DNA from: Polaribacter haliotis
GTDB taxonomy: Bacteria > Bacteroidota > Bacteroidia > Flavobacteriales > Flavobacteriaceae
Length of the DNA stretch: 64,000 nt
Direction of reading: 5' to 3'
Assembly (NCBI RefSeq): GCF_014784055.1
Contig: NZ_CP061813.1
Coordinates: 583,501 to 647,500, forward strand
Under the pieces are notes generated by a model. The model worked only from the letters and a program-made list of their open reading frames with translations. It was not told the origin of the DNA and did no database searches. Shown here one piece after another: positions 1 to 9,282 of the stretch. The position numbers and the translations under genes were made by a program. The stretch's first letter is position 1. Each line of letters begins with the position of its first letter.

Positions 1-2
1 TC

Positions 3-1577
3 GTAGAATATTTTGGAGAAGGAGCAAAAGCAATGTCTTGTACTGGAAAAGGTACAATTTGTAATATGGGAGCAGAAATTGGAGCAACAACTTCAACTTT
101 TGGTTACGACGAATCTATGGAACGTTATTTACGTGCTACAGATAGAAGTGATGTTGCAGATGCAGCAAATAAGGTAAAAGATTATTTAACTGGAGATGAT
201 GAAGTTTATGCAAATCCAGATGCTTATTTCGACCAAGTTATAGAAATTAACTTATCAGAATTAAGCCCATTATTAAATGGACCTTTTACACCAGATTTAT
301 CTACGAAAGCAGGTTCTGATATGACTAAAAAAGCTAATGAAAATGATTGGCCTTTAGCTGTTGAATGGGGTTTAATTGGGTCTTGTACAAACTCTTCTTA
401 TGAAGATTTATCTCGAGCATCTTCGATTGCACAACAAGCGATAGATAAAGGATTAAAAATGAAATCTGAATTAGGAATTAACCCAGGTTCTGAAAAAGTA
501 AGATATACTGCAGATAGAGATGGGATTATTGGAATTTTCGAAAAATTAGATGCTAAGATTTTTACAAATGCTTGTGGACCATGTATTGGTCAATGGGCAA
601 GATACTCAGATCCTAAAAATGCACCTAAGAACTCGATAATTCATTCTTTTAATAGAAACTTTGCAAAACGTGCAGATGGGAACCCAAATACACATGCTTT
701 TGTAGCTTCACCAGAAATGGTTGCAGCAGTTGCAATTGCTGGTCGTTTAGATTTTAATCCAATGACGGATAAATTAATAAATAAAAACGGAGAAGAAGTA
801 ATGTTAGATGAACCTACAGGATGGGAATTACCTCCAAAAGGTTTTGAAGTAAAAGATGATGGGTATTTAGCACCAGAGGAAGATGGAAGTCATGTTAAAA
901 TTGCTGTTAATGACGATTCTGAAAGATTACAATTATTAGAGCCTTTTACACCAATTGGAAATGATATTTCTGGAGCAAAATTGTTAATTAAAGCTTTCGG
1001 AAAATGTACTACAGATCATATATCTATGGCTGGACCATGGTTACGTTTTAGAGGTCATTTAGATAATATTTCTAACAACTGTTTAATTGGAGCTGTAAAC
1101 GATTTTGGTAGAAAAACTAATTTAGTAAAGAACCAATTAACAGGAGAATTTGGTGGAGTACCAGATACAGCAAGAGCTTATAAAGCTGCAGGCGTAAAAT
1201 CTATTGTTGTTGGAGACCATAATTATGGAGAAGGTTCTTCTAGGGAACATGCAGCTATGGAACCAAGACATTTAGGTGTTGTTGCTGTTTTAGTAAAATC
1301 TTTTGCTAGAATTCATGAAACAAACTTAAAGAAACAAGGTATGCTAGGTTTAACATTTGCAAATGAAGCAGATTACGACTTAATTCAAGAAGATGATACT
1401 TTCAACTTTATAGATATGAATGAATTTGCACCAAACAAACCTTTAACAATTGAAGTTGTTCATGCAGATGGAAGTAAAGACATTGTAATGGCAAACCATA
1501 CATATAACCAAGGTCAAATCGATTGGTATAACGAAGGATCTGCTTTAAATTTAATAAAAAAGGAAAACGCTAAGTAA
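3..1577 (+). CDS. Aconitate hydratase, C-terminal two thirds (partial, 5' end outside window)
   Basis: Interconverts citrate and isocitrate in the cytoplasmic TCA cycle. The open frame runs in from the left edge (about 10 residues precede the first internal Met), so roughly 230 residues of a mitochondrial-type enzyme of about 755 aa are missing. The three [4Fe-4S] ligand cysteines are visible: GSCTNSS (Cys codon at nt 384) and NACGPCIG (Cys codons at nt 573 and 582). The swivel-domain substrate loop [10 protein letters not shown] lies near nt 1230. A strong hairpin terminator follows, so it ends its transcript. The symbol is left empty because acnA/acnB naming is inconsistent for this mitochondrial-type group. 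Confidence 0.96.
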   Translation, partial: VEYFGEGAKAMSCTGKGTICNMGAEIGATTSTFGYDESMERYLRATDRSDVADAANKVKDYLTGDDEVYANPDAYFDQVIEINLSELSPLLNGPFTPDLSTKAGSDMTKKANENDWPLAVEWGLIGSCTNSSYEDLSRASSIAQQAIDKGLKMKSELGINPGSEKVRYTADRDGIIGIFEKLDAKIFTNACGPCIGQWARYSDPKNAPKNSIIHSFNRNFAKRADGNPNTHAFVASPEMVAAVAIAGRLDFNPMTDKLINKNGEEVMLDEPTGWELPPKGFEVKDDGYLAPEEDGSHVKIAVNDDSERLQLLEPFTPIGNDISGAKLLIKAFGKCTTDHISMAGPWLRFRGHLDNISNNCLIGAVNDFGRKTNLVKNQLTGEFGGVPDTARAYKAAGVKSIVVGDHNYGEGSSREHAAMEPRHLGVVAVLVKSFARIHETNLKKQGMLGLTFANEADYDLIQEDDTFNFIDMNEFAPNKPLTIEVVHADGSKDIVMANHTYNQGQIDWYNEGSALNLIKKENAK

Positions 1578-1600
1578 TTATAGTTTTCTTGTTATTATAT

Positions 1601-1631
1601 AAAACTCCTGAAGAAATTCAGGAGTTTTTTT
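1601..1631 (+). terminator. Rho-independent terminator after aconitase
   Basis: A perfect 12-bp stem (AAAACTCCTGAA / TTCAGGAGTTTT) with a GAAA tetraloop runs straight into a T tract, 24 nt after the stop codon. Confidence 0.93.
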
Positions 1632-1686
1632 GTAAGTATATACCAAAATTTTAGACTTTTAATGTATCCAACAAAATTATTAACTT

Positions 1687-2358
1687 ATGAGAAATCTATG
1701 GTTTTTCGACAACGTAAATTTATTCAATCTTTTATGTCCTCATAAATTTAAAGAATATAAAGAATGTCACACTTTCGACACTTATAAAAAAAGTGACTAC
1801 ATCTATTTTGCTGATGATGCTGCAAGTAAAGTTTTCTTGATTCAGAATGGAAAGGTAAAAATTGGTTATTATACAGAAGAAGGAGATGAAGTTGTAAATG
1901 CCATTTTAACAAAAGGACAATTATTTGGGGAAAAAGCAATTTTAGGAGAAGAAAAAAGAAACGAATTTGCACAGTCTTTAGATAATAAAACATCTATTTG
2001 CCCAATAGGAGTAGAGACATTACACGATTTAATGAGAGATAATAAAACGTTTAGTTTAAAAATTTATAAATTTTTAGGATTGCGTTTTAAAAAGTTGGAA
2101 AGAAGGCTGCAATTAATTCTTTTTAAAGATACCAAAACTCGTTTTTTAGAATTTATGAAAGAATTATGCGAAGAATTTGGACACGATTGTGAAAAAACAG
2201 GAGATAAAGTAATCGAACATCCATATACACAAAAAGACATTGCTTCTTTAATTGGTACTTCTAGATCTAATTTAAATGTATTAATGAACGAGTTAAAAGA
2301 AGAAAAAATAATCAATTTTAACAGGCACGAAATAAGATTATTACAAAAAATCGCTTAA
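1687..2358 (+). CDS. Crp/Fnr-family transcriptional regulator
   Basis: A 223-aa protein with an N-terminal cyclic-nucleotide-binding-type beta-roll (about residues 25-115, with GKVKIGYY and GQLFGE strands). A long dimer helix follows, then a C-terminal winged HTH (YTQKDIASLIGTSRSNLNVLMNEL, split here as positions about 180-203). It lacks the cysteine cluster of oxygen-sensing FNR, so a Crp-like sensor with unknown ligand is the safer reading. It stands alone between the aconitase terminator and a lipoprotein gene on the same strand that has its own -7 element. Whether it regulates either neighbour is not shown by the sequence. Confidence 0.9.
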   Translation: MRNLWFFDNVNLFNLLCPHKFKEYKECHTFDTYKKSDYIYFADDAASKVFLIQNGKVKIGYYTEEGDEVVNAILTKGQLFGEKAILGEEKRNEFAQSLDNKTSICPIGVETLHDLMRDNKTFSLKIYKFLGLRFKKLERRLQLILFKDTKTRFLEFMKELCEEFGHDCEKTGDKVIEHPYTQKDIASLIGTSRSNLNVLMNELKEEKIINFNRHEIRLLQKIA

Positions 2359-2396
2359 ATGTTCGTTAGCTAACATTTCAATATTTATTAAGCACA

Positions 2397-2404
2397 TAAC
2401 TTTG
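2397..2404 (+). promoter_or_regulatory. Bacteroidota -7 element (TAACTTTG) for the lipoprotein gene
   Basis: TAACTTTG matches the TAnnTTTG consensus of the primary Bacteroidota sigma factor. It lies 32 nt before the ATG at 2436. A clean -33 TTG is not obvious. Confidence 0.55.
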
Positions 2405-2435
2405 TCATCAACATTAACAATAAAACATTAATAAG

Positions 2436-3311
2436 ATGAAAAAAGTTTTAAATTTAGCAATGGTTTTTGCATTAACTGCATTCTTTGTAGCATGTAGTAA
2501 CAACGACAACGAACCAACAACAGGTAATTTAACTATTAATTTAGATGGTTTAGAAGAATTAGGTACAGACTTCGTTTACGAAGGTTGGCTTATTGTAAAT
2601 GGAGCTCCAGTAAGTACAGGAACATTTACAAGTGTAACATTTCCACAAACATTTTCAGTTGGATTTAACGATTTAGAAGCGGCTACAAAATTTGTATTGT
2701 CTATTGAGCCAAAAAACGATACAGATCCAGCTCCATCCAAAACTAAAATTTTGGCGGGAGATTTTTCAGGAAACACAGCAACAGTAAACTCTAATATTGT
2801 AGGAGATTTTAGTAATTCTTGGGGGAAATTTATTTTAGCAACTCCTACAGATGGAATGAATAATAACGAAAGAAGTGGTGTTTGGTTTTTAACACCAGGA
2901 ACTCCACCAACAGCAGGTTTAGGTTTACCAGAATTAGAAGATGGATGGAAATATGAAGGTTGGGCAGTAATTAATGGAAAACCAGTAACAACAGGAAAAT
3001 TTACAAAATTAAGTGCTACTGACGAATTTGGAGGATTTAGTGGAGTAAATGCTTTACCAGCACCAAATGGACCCGATGGATTTTTTCCTGGAGAAGATTT
3101 CTTAACTAACGCTCCAGATGGACAAACTTTTCCAACAGATTTAAGAGGTGCAACAATTGTAATATCAGTTGAACCAAGTCCAGATGATAGCCCAGCACCA
3201 TTTGCTTTAAAGCCTTTAGCTAAAAAGGTAGCAACAGATGCAGTAGATCATTCTCCGATTGATTTGGGAGCTGGACCAAAAGCATCTATTACTGGTTCTG
3301 TAAAAAGATAA
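2436..3311 (+). CDS. Lipoprotein with two copies of an RskA-C-like module
   Basis: A 291-aa protein. The signal peptide ends in a lipobox (FFVACSNN), so a lipid-anchored envelope protein is expected. Two related modules follow. Each starts with YEGW-x-x-x-NG-x-PV-(S/T)TG-x-FT (about residues 48-66 and 171-189). Each ends with a strand of the form (V)SIEP...DPAPSKTKILAGDF or ISVEP...SPAPFALKPLA. This pattern recalls the C-terminal domain of anti-sigma-K factor RskA, but there is no N-terminal anti-sigma or transmembrane part. Function unknown; the duplication is direct observation and the RskA resemblance is inferred from memory of the family. Confidence 0.8.
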   Translation: MKKVLNLAMVFALTAFFVACSNNDNEPTTGNLTINLDGLEELGTDFVYEGWLIVNGAPVSTGTFTSVTFPQTFSVGFNDLEAATKFVLSIEPKNDTDPAPSKTKILAGDFSGNTATVNSNIVGDFSNSWGKFILATPTDGMNNNERSGVWFLTPGTPPTAGLGLPELEDGWKYEGWAVINGKPVTTGKFTKLSATDEFGGFSGVNALPAPNGPDGFFPGEDFLTNAPDGQTFPTDLRGATIVISVEPSPDDSPAPFALKPLAKKVATDAVDHSPIDLGAGPKASITGSVKR

Positions 3312-3410
3312 AAACAGAAAAAGATACAATCTACTATCAACATATTGTTAATGGTTGATTCAATTGAAGGATAATCGTTTTAATACGTTTATCCTTCTCT
3401 GTTTTTGCAA

Positions 3411-3455
3411 CAAAAAAAATGCCTAAAAAAAGTAAAAATTACTCTTAATAGGCAT
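3411..3455 (-). terminator. Terminator for the 3477-3827 gene
   Basis: Read on the minus strand, ATGCCTA and TAGGCAT form a 7-bp stem with a long loop, followed by a run of eight T. It lies 22 nt past the stop codon. Confidence 0.75.
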
Positions 3456-3476
3456 CCAACTAACCAACCAGTTGTA

Positions 3477-3827
3477 CTATTTTACATTTACTTTAAAAGG
3501 TATTTTATAAACGTCTCCTTTTGTAATTCCTTTTGTAACTATTTTTTTATAATTCAATTTTTTCTTAAAAAATAAATTTAATTCTCTGTTTTTAGAATCT
3601 GTAGTTAAAACTACTATTTCATTTAAATTGTTAATCATAAAAGAAACTTCTACAGTAGTAGTTTTCTTTATTTCTACAGGAACATTTTTTCCTATAAATG
3701 CAGACATTTCTGTTCTTAACTTATTTGTTTTTTTTTCTACTTTAAGATCTTTATCATTTGCAACTATAGAAAAAACAGTAGTTAAACTTAGAGCGATAAT
3801 AGCGATAATGGTTTTAAAATTTTTCAT
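3477..3827 (-). CDS. Small secreted protein, copy 1 of a tandem pair
   Basis: A 116-aa protein with a Sec signal peptide (MKNFKTIIAIIALSLTTVFS; mature part begins near residue 24). The mature part is rich in Lys and Thr, with an alternating strand (VEVSFMINNLNEIVVL) and a terminal KIPFKVNVK strand. This looks like the small alpha/beta fold of TonB C-terminal domains, but that is only a fold impression. It is the same length as, and clearly paralogous to, the gene at 4025-4375. No catalytic motif is visible, and function is unknown. Confidence 0.82.
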   Translation of the reverse strand: MKNFKTIIAIIALSLTTVFSIVANDKDLKVEKKTNKLRTEMSAFIGKNVPVEIKKTTTVEVSFMINNLNEIVVLTTDSKNRELNLFFKKKLNYKKIVTKGITKGDVYKIPFKVNVK

Positions 3828-3967
3828 AATTTATAAGTGATTTGGGTTATTGTTATATCTAAAAGACGCTTCAATTTAGAAAACGTTTCATAAAAATTCT
3901 CATTTTAATAATTAATTAACAGCTTTAACATAAAAGAATATATTTTTAACTTTTGTATAAAAAAGAA

Positions 3968-4004
3968 CAAAAAAAAACTGTAGAAAGAAATCTTACTACA
4001 GTTT
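3968..4004 (-). terminator. Terminator for the 4025-4375 gene
   Basis: On the minus strand AAACTGTAG pairs with CTACAGTTT (9 bp, 12-nt loop), followed by a long T tract, 20 nt beyond the stop codon. Confidence 0.85.
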
Positions 4005-4024
4005 AAAACTTTTAAAGAACGTGC

Positions 4025-4375
4025 TTATTTTACATTTACTTTTAAAGGCATTATATAAATTTCTCCTTTTTTAATTCCTTTAGCAACTACTTTTTTGTAA
4101 TTTAATTTCTTTTTAAGAAAACTATTTAATTCAGAATTTTTCGAACTTACAGATAAAACTACCACTTCGTTTTTATTGTTTATTACAAATGAAACTTCTG
4201 CAGTTGTTATTTTTTCAACTTCAATAGAAATTTTATTACCTATAAAGGCAACTATTTCTGTTCTAAGAGCTTTTGTTTCTTTGTTCGTTTTTGGATCTAT
4301 ATCATTTGCAGATGCAGAAAATACAGTTGATAAACTAATTGCGATAATAGCGATAATTGTTTTAAAATTTTTCAT
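4025..4375 (-). CDS. Small secreted protein, copy 2 of a tandem pair
   Basis: A 116-aa paralogue of the 3477-3827 product, with an almost identical signal peptide (MKNFKTIIAIIAISLSTVFS). The two share LRTE-x-x-AFIG, EVSF-x-INN-x-NE-VVL and KKKLNYKK-V blocks. Each copy has its own terminator. The upstream DNA of both is also related (about 3838-3905 and 4384-4450 share gggtta-tgttatat and agacgct...aaaacgtttca blocks), so the duplication included the promoter and 5' leader. The two are probably separate transcripts under similar control. Function unknown. Confidence 0.82.
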   Translation of the reverse strand: MKNFKTIIAIIAISLSTVFSASANDIDPKTNKETKALRTEIVAFIGNKISIEVEKITTAEVSFVINNKNEVVVLSVSSKNSELNSFLKKKLNYKKVVAKGIKKGEIYIMPLKVNVK

Positions 4376-4568
4376 AATTATAAGTGTTTTGGGTTAATGT
4401 TATATTGAAGAGACGCTGTGATTCTAAAAACGTTTCAATATAAAATTGACTTTAATATATAATTAACAAACAAATGATTGAAGTGTGAAAATTTAACAGT
4501 TTTATGTTAAAATATAAAAATGAACAAATATTACGTATGTAATTTATTGATTTTAAGAAACTTGTTAT

Positions 4569-5753
4569 TTATTTTTCAATAATTGAATTTAAAGACTCTA
4601 CAATTATTTTACAACCTTCTATTATTTCATCATCTGAAATTGTTAGTGGTGGCGTTATTCTTATAGCTCTAGTTTCAAAAAGTAAGAAAAATAAAATAAG
4701 TCCGTTTTCTAAACATTTGTGAACAGTTTGAACTGCTAATTCAGGAGTATCTAAAATAGCTGAAAGCATTAAACCTTTTCCTCGAATTTCTTTTATTGCA
4801 GGATGTTTTAAATGTTTTCTGATGATTTCTTCTTTTCGAAGGCTCTCAGAAGTTAAATTCTTGTTTAATATTTCTTTAACTGTAGCTTCACCACCTGCAG
4901 CAATTACTGGATTTCCAGCAAAAGTAGAAATATGGCCTAATTTAGGATTGTCCTTTAATAAAGACATATATTCGAAAGAAGAAATAAAAGCACCAATAGG
5001 CATTCCACCACCTAAACCTTTTCCTGTAATAATTATATCTGGAATTACATTATAGTTTTCGAAACCCCAGAAAGTTCCAGTTCTACCAATTCCTGTTTGA
5101 ATTTCATCTAAAATTAAAAGAGCTCCAACTTCTTTGCATTTTTGTTTTACCTTAGATAAAAAATTATTTTCTGGTTCTATAAATCCAGCACCACCTTGTA
5201 TGGTTTCTAAAATTACAGCAGCAGTGTTTTTCGTTATTTTATTTATTTCTGCTTCATTATTAAACTCAATAAATTTTGTACCAGGTATTAATGGTCTAAA
5301 AGCTTGGTTTTGTTTTTCTACTCCAGAAACACTCATAGAACCCATTGTATTTCCATGATAGGAGTTTTTTGCAGCAATTATCTCAGGTCTATTTGTAATT
5401 CTTTTTGCTAATTTCAAAGCGCCTTCAGTAGCTTCTGTTCCAGAATTTGTTAAGTAAACAGCGTTTAAATTTTTAGGTGAATTATTTGCTAATAATTTGC
5501 ATAAATTTACCTGTGGTTTTTGAATAAATTCACCATAAACCATTACATGAGCATAAGTATCTAGCTGGTTTTTAATAGCTTTTGTAACTTTTGGATGACA
5601 ATGTCCTAAACTATTTGCGGAAACTCCAGCAACAAAATCTAAATATCTTTTTCCAACAACATCGTAAATATAACTTCCTTTCGCATTTGAAATTTCTATA
5701 GCTAATGGGTATGGAGAAGTTTGCGCTTGATATTTTAAAAAATCAGATTTCAT
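4569..5753 (-). CDS. Class III PLP aminotransferase (acetylornithine/ornithine aminotransferase type)
   Basis: A 394-aa cytoplasmic enzyme of fold type I. Visible signatures are the small-domain start GAYIYDVVGKRYLDF-like segment, NSGTEATEGALK (phosphate binding), LILDEIQTGIGRTG (Asp that binds the PLP ring nitrogen) and ITGKGLGGGMPIG (Schiff-base Lys). The amino donor cannot be told from sequence; acetylornithine, ornithine or 4-aminobutyrate are possible. Its ATG follows the OstA stop codon after a single base, so it is co-transcribed with that envelope gene. No arginine-biosynthesis genes are nearby, which argues against a confident argD call. Confidence 0.9.
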   Translation of the reverse strand: MKSDFLKYQAQTSPYPLAIEISNAKGSYIYDVVGKRYLDFVAGVSANSLGHCHPKVTKAIKNQLDTYAHVMVYGEFIQKPQVNLCKLLANNSPKNLNAVYLTNSGTEATEGALKLAKRITNRPEIIAAKNSYHGNTMGSMSVSGVEKQNQAFRPLIPGTKFIEFNNEAEINKITKNTAAVILETIQGGAGFIEPENNFLSKVKQKCKEVGALLILDEIQTGIGRTGTFWGFENYNVIPDIIITGKGLGGGMPIGAFISSFEYMSLLKDNPKLGHISTFAGNPVIAAGGEATVKEILNKNLTSESLRKEEIIRKHLKHPAIKEIRGKGLMLSAILDTPELAVQTVHKCLENGLILFFLLFETRAIRITPPLTISDDEIIEGCKIIVESLNSIIEK

Positions 5754-5754
5754 A

Positions 5755-7374
5755 TTATTGATCTTTTCTTGTAGGAAGATTTGTTTTTTTTGATTTTTTC
5801 TTAGATTTTGGCTCTAAAACAACCTTAGGCTTAATAATTTCTTTGTTATTTTCTTTCGGTGTTTTATTATCTTTTTTAAAAATATCTTCTTTCTTTTTGG
5901 GTTGTTCGCTTTCTCGCCAAATAAAACCACTTAATTTTTTTACGTCTTCAGGTAATTTTGATGGTGGATAGGTAATGCCTTCAGAACGTTTTAAATACTT
6001 AATAGTTTCAATTTGTCCTTTTTCTAAAATAAATTCAATATTACTAGAAATTTCTTTAGTTATGGTTTCTAAAACATTTGTTTGTTCGTTTCTATTAAAA
6101 TAAACTGACTCTGCATTACCTTTTACCAAGAGTAACCGTAATTTATTATCTTTAAATTTACCAAACATGTTTCTTCCTTTAATTTGATTAAAATCACTAT
6201 CAGATAAAGAATCTTTAGAAACTATAAAAGAGTTATTTAAAACCTTTAAAGAGTCTAGTTTTTCAGTTTCTACATTAGTTAATAAATGAATTGTATCTCC
6301 AGTGATTTGATTAGCATCAGACCATATTACTGGATCTCTAAACATTCTTGTTAATCCAGTTGTTTGATCTGTATGTATCGAATCGCATTTTCCTTGTAAA
6401 TCCGATTTAAAAATCTTTACATTATTATAGGTTCTAATCACACGATTTTCCGGTTTTCCGGTAACTAATAATGTATCTCCATGCACAAACATAGAATCTT
6501 TGTCTATAATTGAAATTGCCACAGCTCGATCTACAATAAAAAGCGAATCTTTTAATTCAAAAATTTCTGCATAATTTCCTTTTGTTACAAAATTCTGAAC
6601 TGTATCTATAACCTGAATATTATTTGTAGCCGAAGCAAAACCTTTCTTTTTGTCGTAATACAAACTATCTCCTTCTACAGTTCTTTCTTTTAAATAGAGT
6701 TTTGCATTTTTTACAAAATAAGAAATATCTGTTTTTGTGTTGTAAAAACCTCTTTCACAATAAATTTTATTCTCGTTTTGTGTATTTGTGATAGTAGAGG
6801 GTCCATACAAGTATGCCAAACCAGAATTCGTATAATAATCTAGATGATTCGATTCTAAATTATGTTCTGGATTTACAACGGTTACTCTTGTAGTTGCTGT
6901 AAATTTTTTAGTTTCTAAATAGTAGTTTCCGTTTTTACTTTTTAAAGTATTTGTTGGGTCTTTAATGGTTGCAAAACTTCTATAATACAATTTCTGATTT
7001 AAACGATCGAACTGTAAAGTATCTGTGGTAAGCGTCATTGTAGGGTCTTTTAAAACTACATTTCCCCAAGATAATGCTTGTTTAGAATTGGCATCGTAAT
7101 CTGTATAATCGCTATTTTGTGTGATGGTATCTCCTTGTTTTATAACAACATTGTCTATTGCTTTAAAGAAGTTTTTATCTTTATAATACAATGCTTGTTT
7201 ACAAGTTAATACAGCACCTTCATGTGTCATTTTTACATTTCCAATTAACACAATCGCTCCTGGATATTTTTCTTCATCTACACTTTGGTATTCAGCACCA
7301 TAAACCATTTTTTTCCCTTGGCTAAAAGAGCTAAATGAAATAGTTAAAAGAAGTAAAAGGAGTAATCTTTTCAA
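5755..7374 (-). CDS. OstA-like protein (LptA/OstA-N domain), LPS transport
   Basis: A 539-aa exported protein. Translation probably starts at TTG (7374), giving a signal peptide of the form KRLLLLLLLTISFSSFSQG. The body carries repeated beta strands typical of OstA/LptA jellyrolls (GAVLTCKQALYYKDKN, NHLDYYTNSG, GNYAEIFELKDS), expected to bind lipopolysaccharide in the periplasm. The last 80 residues are extremely Lys-rich (PKEN, KSKKKSKKT), an unusual basic tail. It is much longer than E. coli LptA (185 aa), as is normal for the Bacteroidota OstA-like family. It forms an operon with the aminotransferase downstream. Confidence 0.85.
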   Translation of the reverse strand: MKRLLLLLLLTISFSSFSQGKKMVYGAEYQSVDEEKYPGAIVLIGNVKMTHEGAVLTCKQALYYKDKNFFKAIDNVVIKQGDTITQNSDYTDYDANSKQALSWGNVVLKDPTMTLTTDTLQFDRLNQKLYYRSFATIKDPTNTLKSKNGNYYLETKKFTATTRVTVVNPEHNLESNHLDYYTNSGLAYLYGPSTITNTQNENKIYCERGFYNTKTDISYFVKNAKLYLKERTVEGDSLYYDKKKGFASATNNIQVIDTVQNFVTKGNYAEIFELKDSLFIVDRAVAISIIDKDSMFVHGDTLLVTGKPENRVIRTYNNVKIFKSDLQGKCDSIHTDQTTGLTRMFRDPVIWSDANQITGDTIHLLTNVETEKLDSLKVLNNSFIVSKDSLSDSDFNQIKGRNMFGKFKDNKLRLLLVKGNAESVYFNRNEQTNVLETITKEISSNIEFILEKGQIETIKYLKRSEGITYPPSKLPEDVKKLSGFIWRESEQPKKKEDIFKKDNKTPKENNKEIIKPKVVLEPKSKKKSKKTNLPTRKDQ

Positions 7375-7884
7375 AATATATGATTTTTCACAAAAATAAT
7401 GAAAAGAATATGGGTATCTATTAAAGAAAAGTGAAATTTATTTTATAAAAATAGGATAAAATTTGGAGTTGTTTTTTATTGTTCTTATAAATTATAATAA
7501 ATAAAGAAAAAGTGAAATATCCTTCGAAATATTTAAAGAAGAAATGCAATCTTAAGGCTATAAAATTTAGATATTATTATTGATGATTATTTAAAATAAT
7601 AGTAAAGAAAACTTCCAGAATTGAAATGCATATTCTTTTTTTAAAATGAAGTTATCGAAAACTAAAGAGAAAAAGATTGTTTACACTAAATAAATATATC
7701 TTGTTTCTTATGATTTAAAAGTAAAAGAAGATAGTTTTATGATTAACAAAAAATGACAAAACAAGTAGGATAAAAAAATAATTGAATACTATTTTTTTTA
7801 AATAAGTAATACAAAATACTATCATTTAATAAAATAGAGTAGTGGTTATAGATAATATTATAATTGTATTTAGTTAGTTTTTAA
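7375..7884. other. Gene-free stretch of about 510 bp
   Basis: Very AT-rich DNA between ostA-like and the purA terminator. All six frames are interrupted, with no frame above about 60 codons. I see no tRNA cloverleaf, no clear hairpin and no repeat shared with other parts of the window. The part next to 7375 must hold the ostA promoter. The rest may be decayed coding sequence, but I cannot identify an ancestor. Confidence 0.6.
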
Positions 7885-7926
7885 AATAGAAAAAGCATCT
7901 TTTATAATTTAAAAGATGCTTTTTTT
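7885..7926 (-). terminator. Terminator after purA
   Basis: An 11-bp stem (AAGCATCTTTT / AAAAGATGCTT, loop about 7 nt) with A and T tracts on both sides, 22 nt beyond the purA stop. It could work in both directions. Confidence 0.88.
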
Positions 7927-7947
7927 TAATCTTTATTTTATATAAAA

Positions 7948-9219
7948 CTATCTATTAATTGTCTGTTTTCTATCTGGCCCAACAGAAACAATTTTTACAG
8001 GAACTCCAGTTTCTTTTTCAATAAAAGCAACGTAGTCTAATAAGTTTTTAGGTAATTGATCTGCAGAAGTCATTTTTGTTAAATCTTCTTCCCATCCTTT
8101 AAATTCAGAGTAATTTACAGAAACATTTTCCGGTTCGATATTATAAGGGAAATGAGAAATTTCTTCTCCTTTATAATTGTAAGAAGTACAAACTTTTAAG
8201 GTTTCGAAACCAGAAAGTACATCTCCTTTCATCATCATTAATTGTGTAACCCCATTTACATCTACAGCATATTTTAATGCCACTAAATCTAACCAACCAC
8301 ATCTTCTTGGTCTTCCTGTTGTTGCACCAAATTCATGACCAACTTTTGCCATTGTTGCTCCATCTTCGTCAAATAATTCTGTAGGAAAAGGTCCAGAACC
8401 TACTCTTGTTGTGTACGCTTTAAAAATCCCAAAAACTTCTCCTATTTTGTTTGGAGCAACACCTAAACCTGTACAAGCACCTGCTGCTGTTGTATTAGAA
8501 GATGTAACAAAAGGATACGTTCCAAAGTCAATATCTAGTAAAGATCCTTGTGCCCCCTCAGCTAAAATCGTTTTCTTATCTTTAATAGCTTGGTTTAAAT
8601 ACTCTTCACTATCTATAAATTGTAATGTTTTTAATTTATCGATTCCTTTTCTAAATTCAGCCTCTAATTCTTTTAAATCATATTCAATTTTAACATCAAA
8701 GAATTCTAACATTTTTAAATGCTTTTCAGTTAAAGCATCGTATTTTTCTTTCCAGTTTTCTAGCTCTAAATCTCCTACACGCATTCCATTTCTACCAGTC
8801 TTGTCCATATAAGTTGGGCCAATTCCTTTTAATGTAGAACCAATTTTTGCTTTACCTTTAGAAGTTTCTGAAGCCGCATCTAATAACCTGTGTGTAGGTA
8901 AAATTAAATGTGCTTTTCTAGATATTAATAATGTTTTAGTATAATTAATTTTATGCTTATCTAAGTTCTCTAACTCCTTTTTAAAGATTACAGGATCTAT
9001 TACTACACCATTTCCTACAACATTTAATGCTGTTTTATGAAAAATCCCAGAAGGAATAGTGTGTAAAACGTGTTTATGTCCGTCGAAAATTAAAGTATGC
9101 CCTGCATTTGGACCACCTTGAAAACGAGCAATAATATCATAATTTGTTGTTAGTACGTCTACAATTTTTCCTTTTCCTTCATCTCCCCATTGTAATCCGA
9201 GTAATAAATCTACAGCCAT
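7948..9219 (-). CDS. purA: Adenylosuccinate synthetase
   Basis: A 423-aa cytoplasmic enzyme that joins IMP and aspartate using GTP, the first committed step to AMP. The N-terminal P-loop-like motif LQWGDEGKGK (about residues 9-18, with catalytic Asp), the GPNAGHT loop with catalytic His near residue 41, TTAAGACTG and TTGRPRRCGWLD are all present. Length matches the family. It lies 63 nt downstream of a Fur-family gene and is followed by its own terminator. A perfect GACTTAAGTC palindrome (9263-9272) sits in the short upstream gap; its meaning is unknown. Confidence 0.98.
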   Translation of the reverse strand: MAVDLLLGLQWGDEGKGKIVDVLTTNYDIIARFQGGPNAGHTLIFDGHKHVLHTIPSGIFHKTALNVVGNGVVIDPVIFKKELENLDKHKINYTKTLLISRKAHLILPTHRLLDAASETSKGKAKIGSTLKGIGPTYMDKTGRNGMRVGDLELENWKEKYDALTEKHLKMLEFFDVKIEYDLKELEAEFRKGIDKLKTLQFIDSEEYLNQAIKDKKTILAEGAQGSLLDIDFGTYPFVTSSNTTAAGACTGLGVAPNKIGEVFGIFKAYTTRVGSGPFPTELFDEDGATMAKVGHEFGATTGRPRRCGWLDLVALKYAVDVNGVTQLMMMKGDVLSGFETLKVCTSYNYKGEEISHFPYNIEPENVSVNYSEFKGWEEDLTKMTSADQLPKNLLDYVAFIEKETGVPVKIVSVGPDRKQTINR

Positions 9220-9282
9220 CGGTTGTTTTAATTAGTTGTTTGTTGTTTTTATTTAAGTAAGTGACTTAAGTCTCTTGTTATG

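Noticed and set aside
4530..4543. ATTACGTATGTAAT palindrome resembling the XRE operator
   Set aside because: Its core differs (CGTATG) from TTACAnnTGTAA, it occurs once, and it lies between a convergent gene end and an unrelated start.
8411..8812. 133-codon plus-strand frame opposite purA
   Set aside because: It is a shadow of a highly conserved gene, without start signals or domain.
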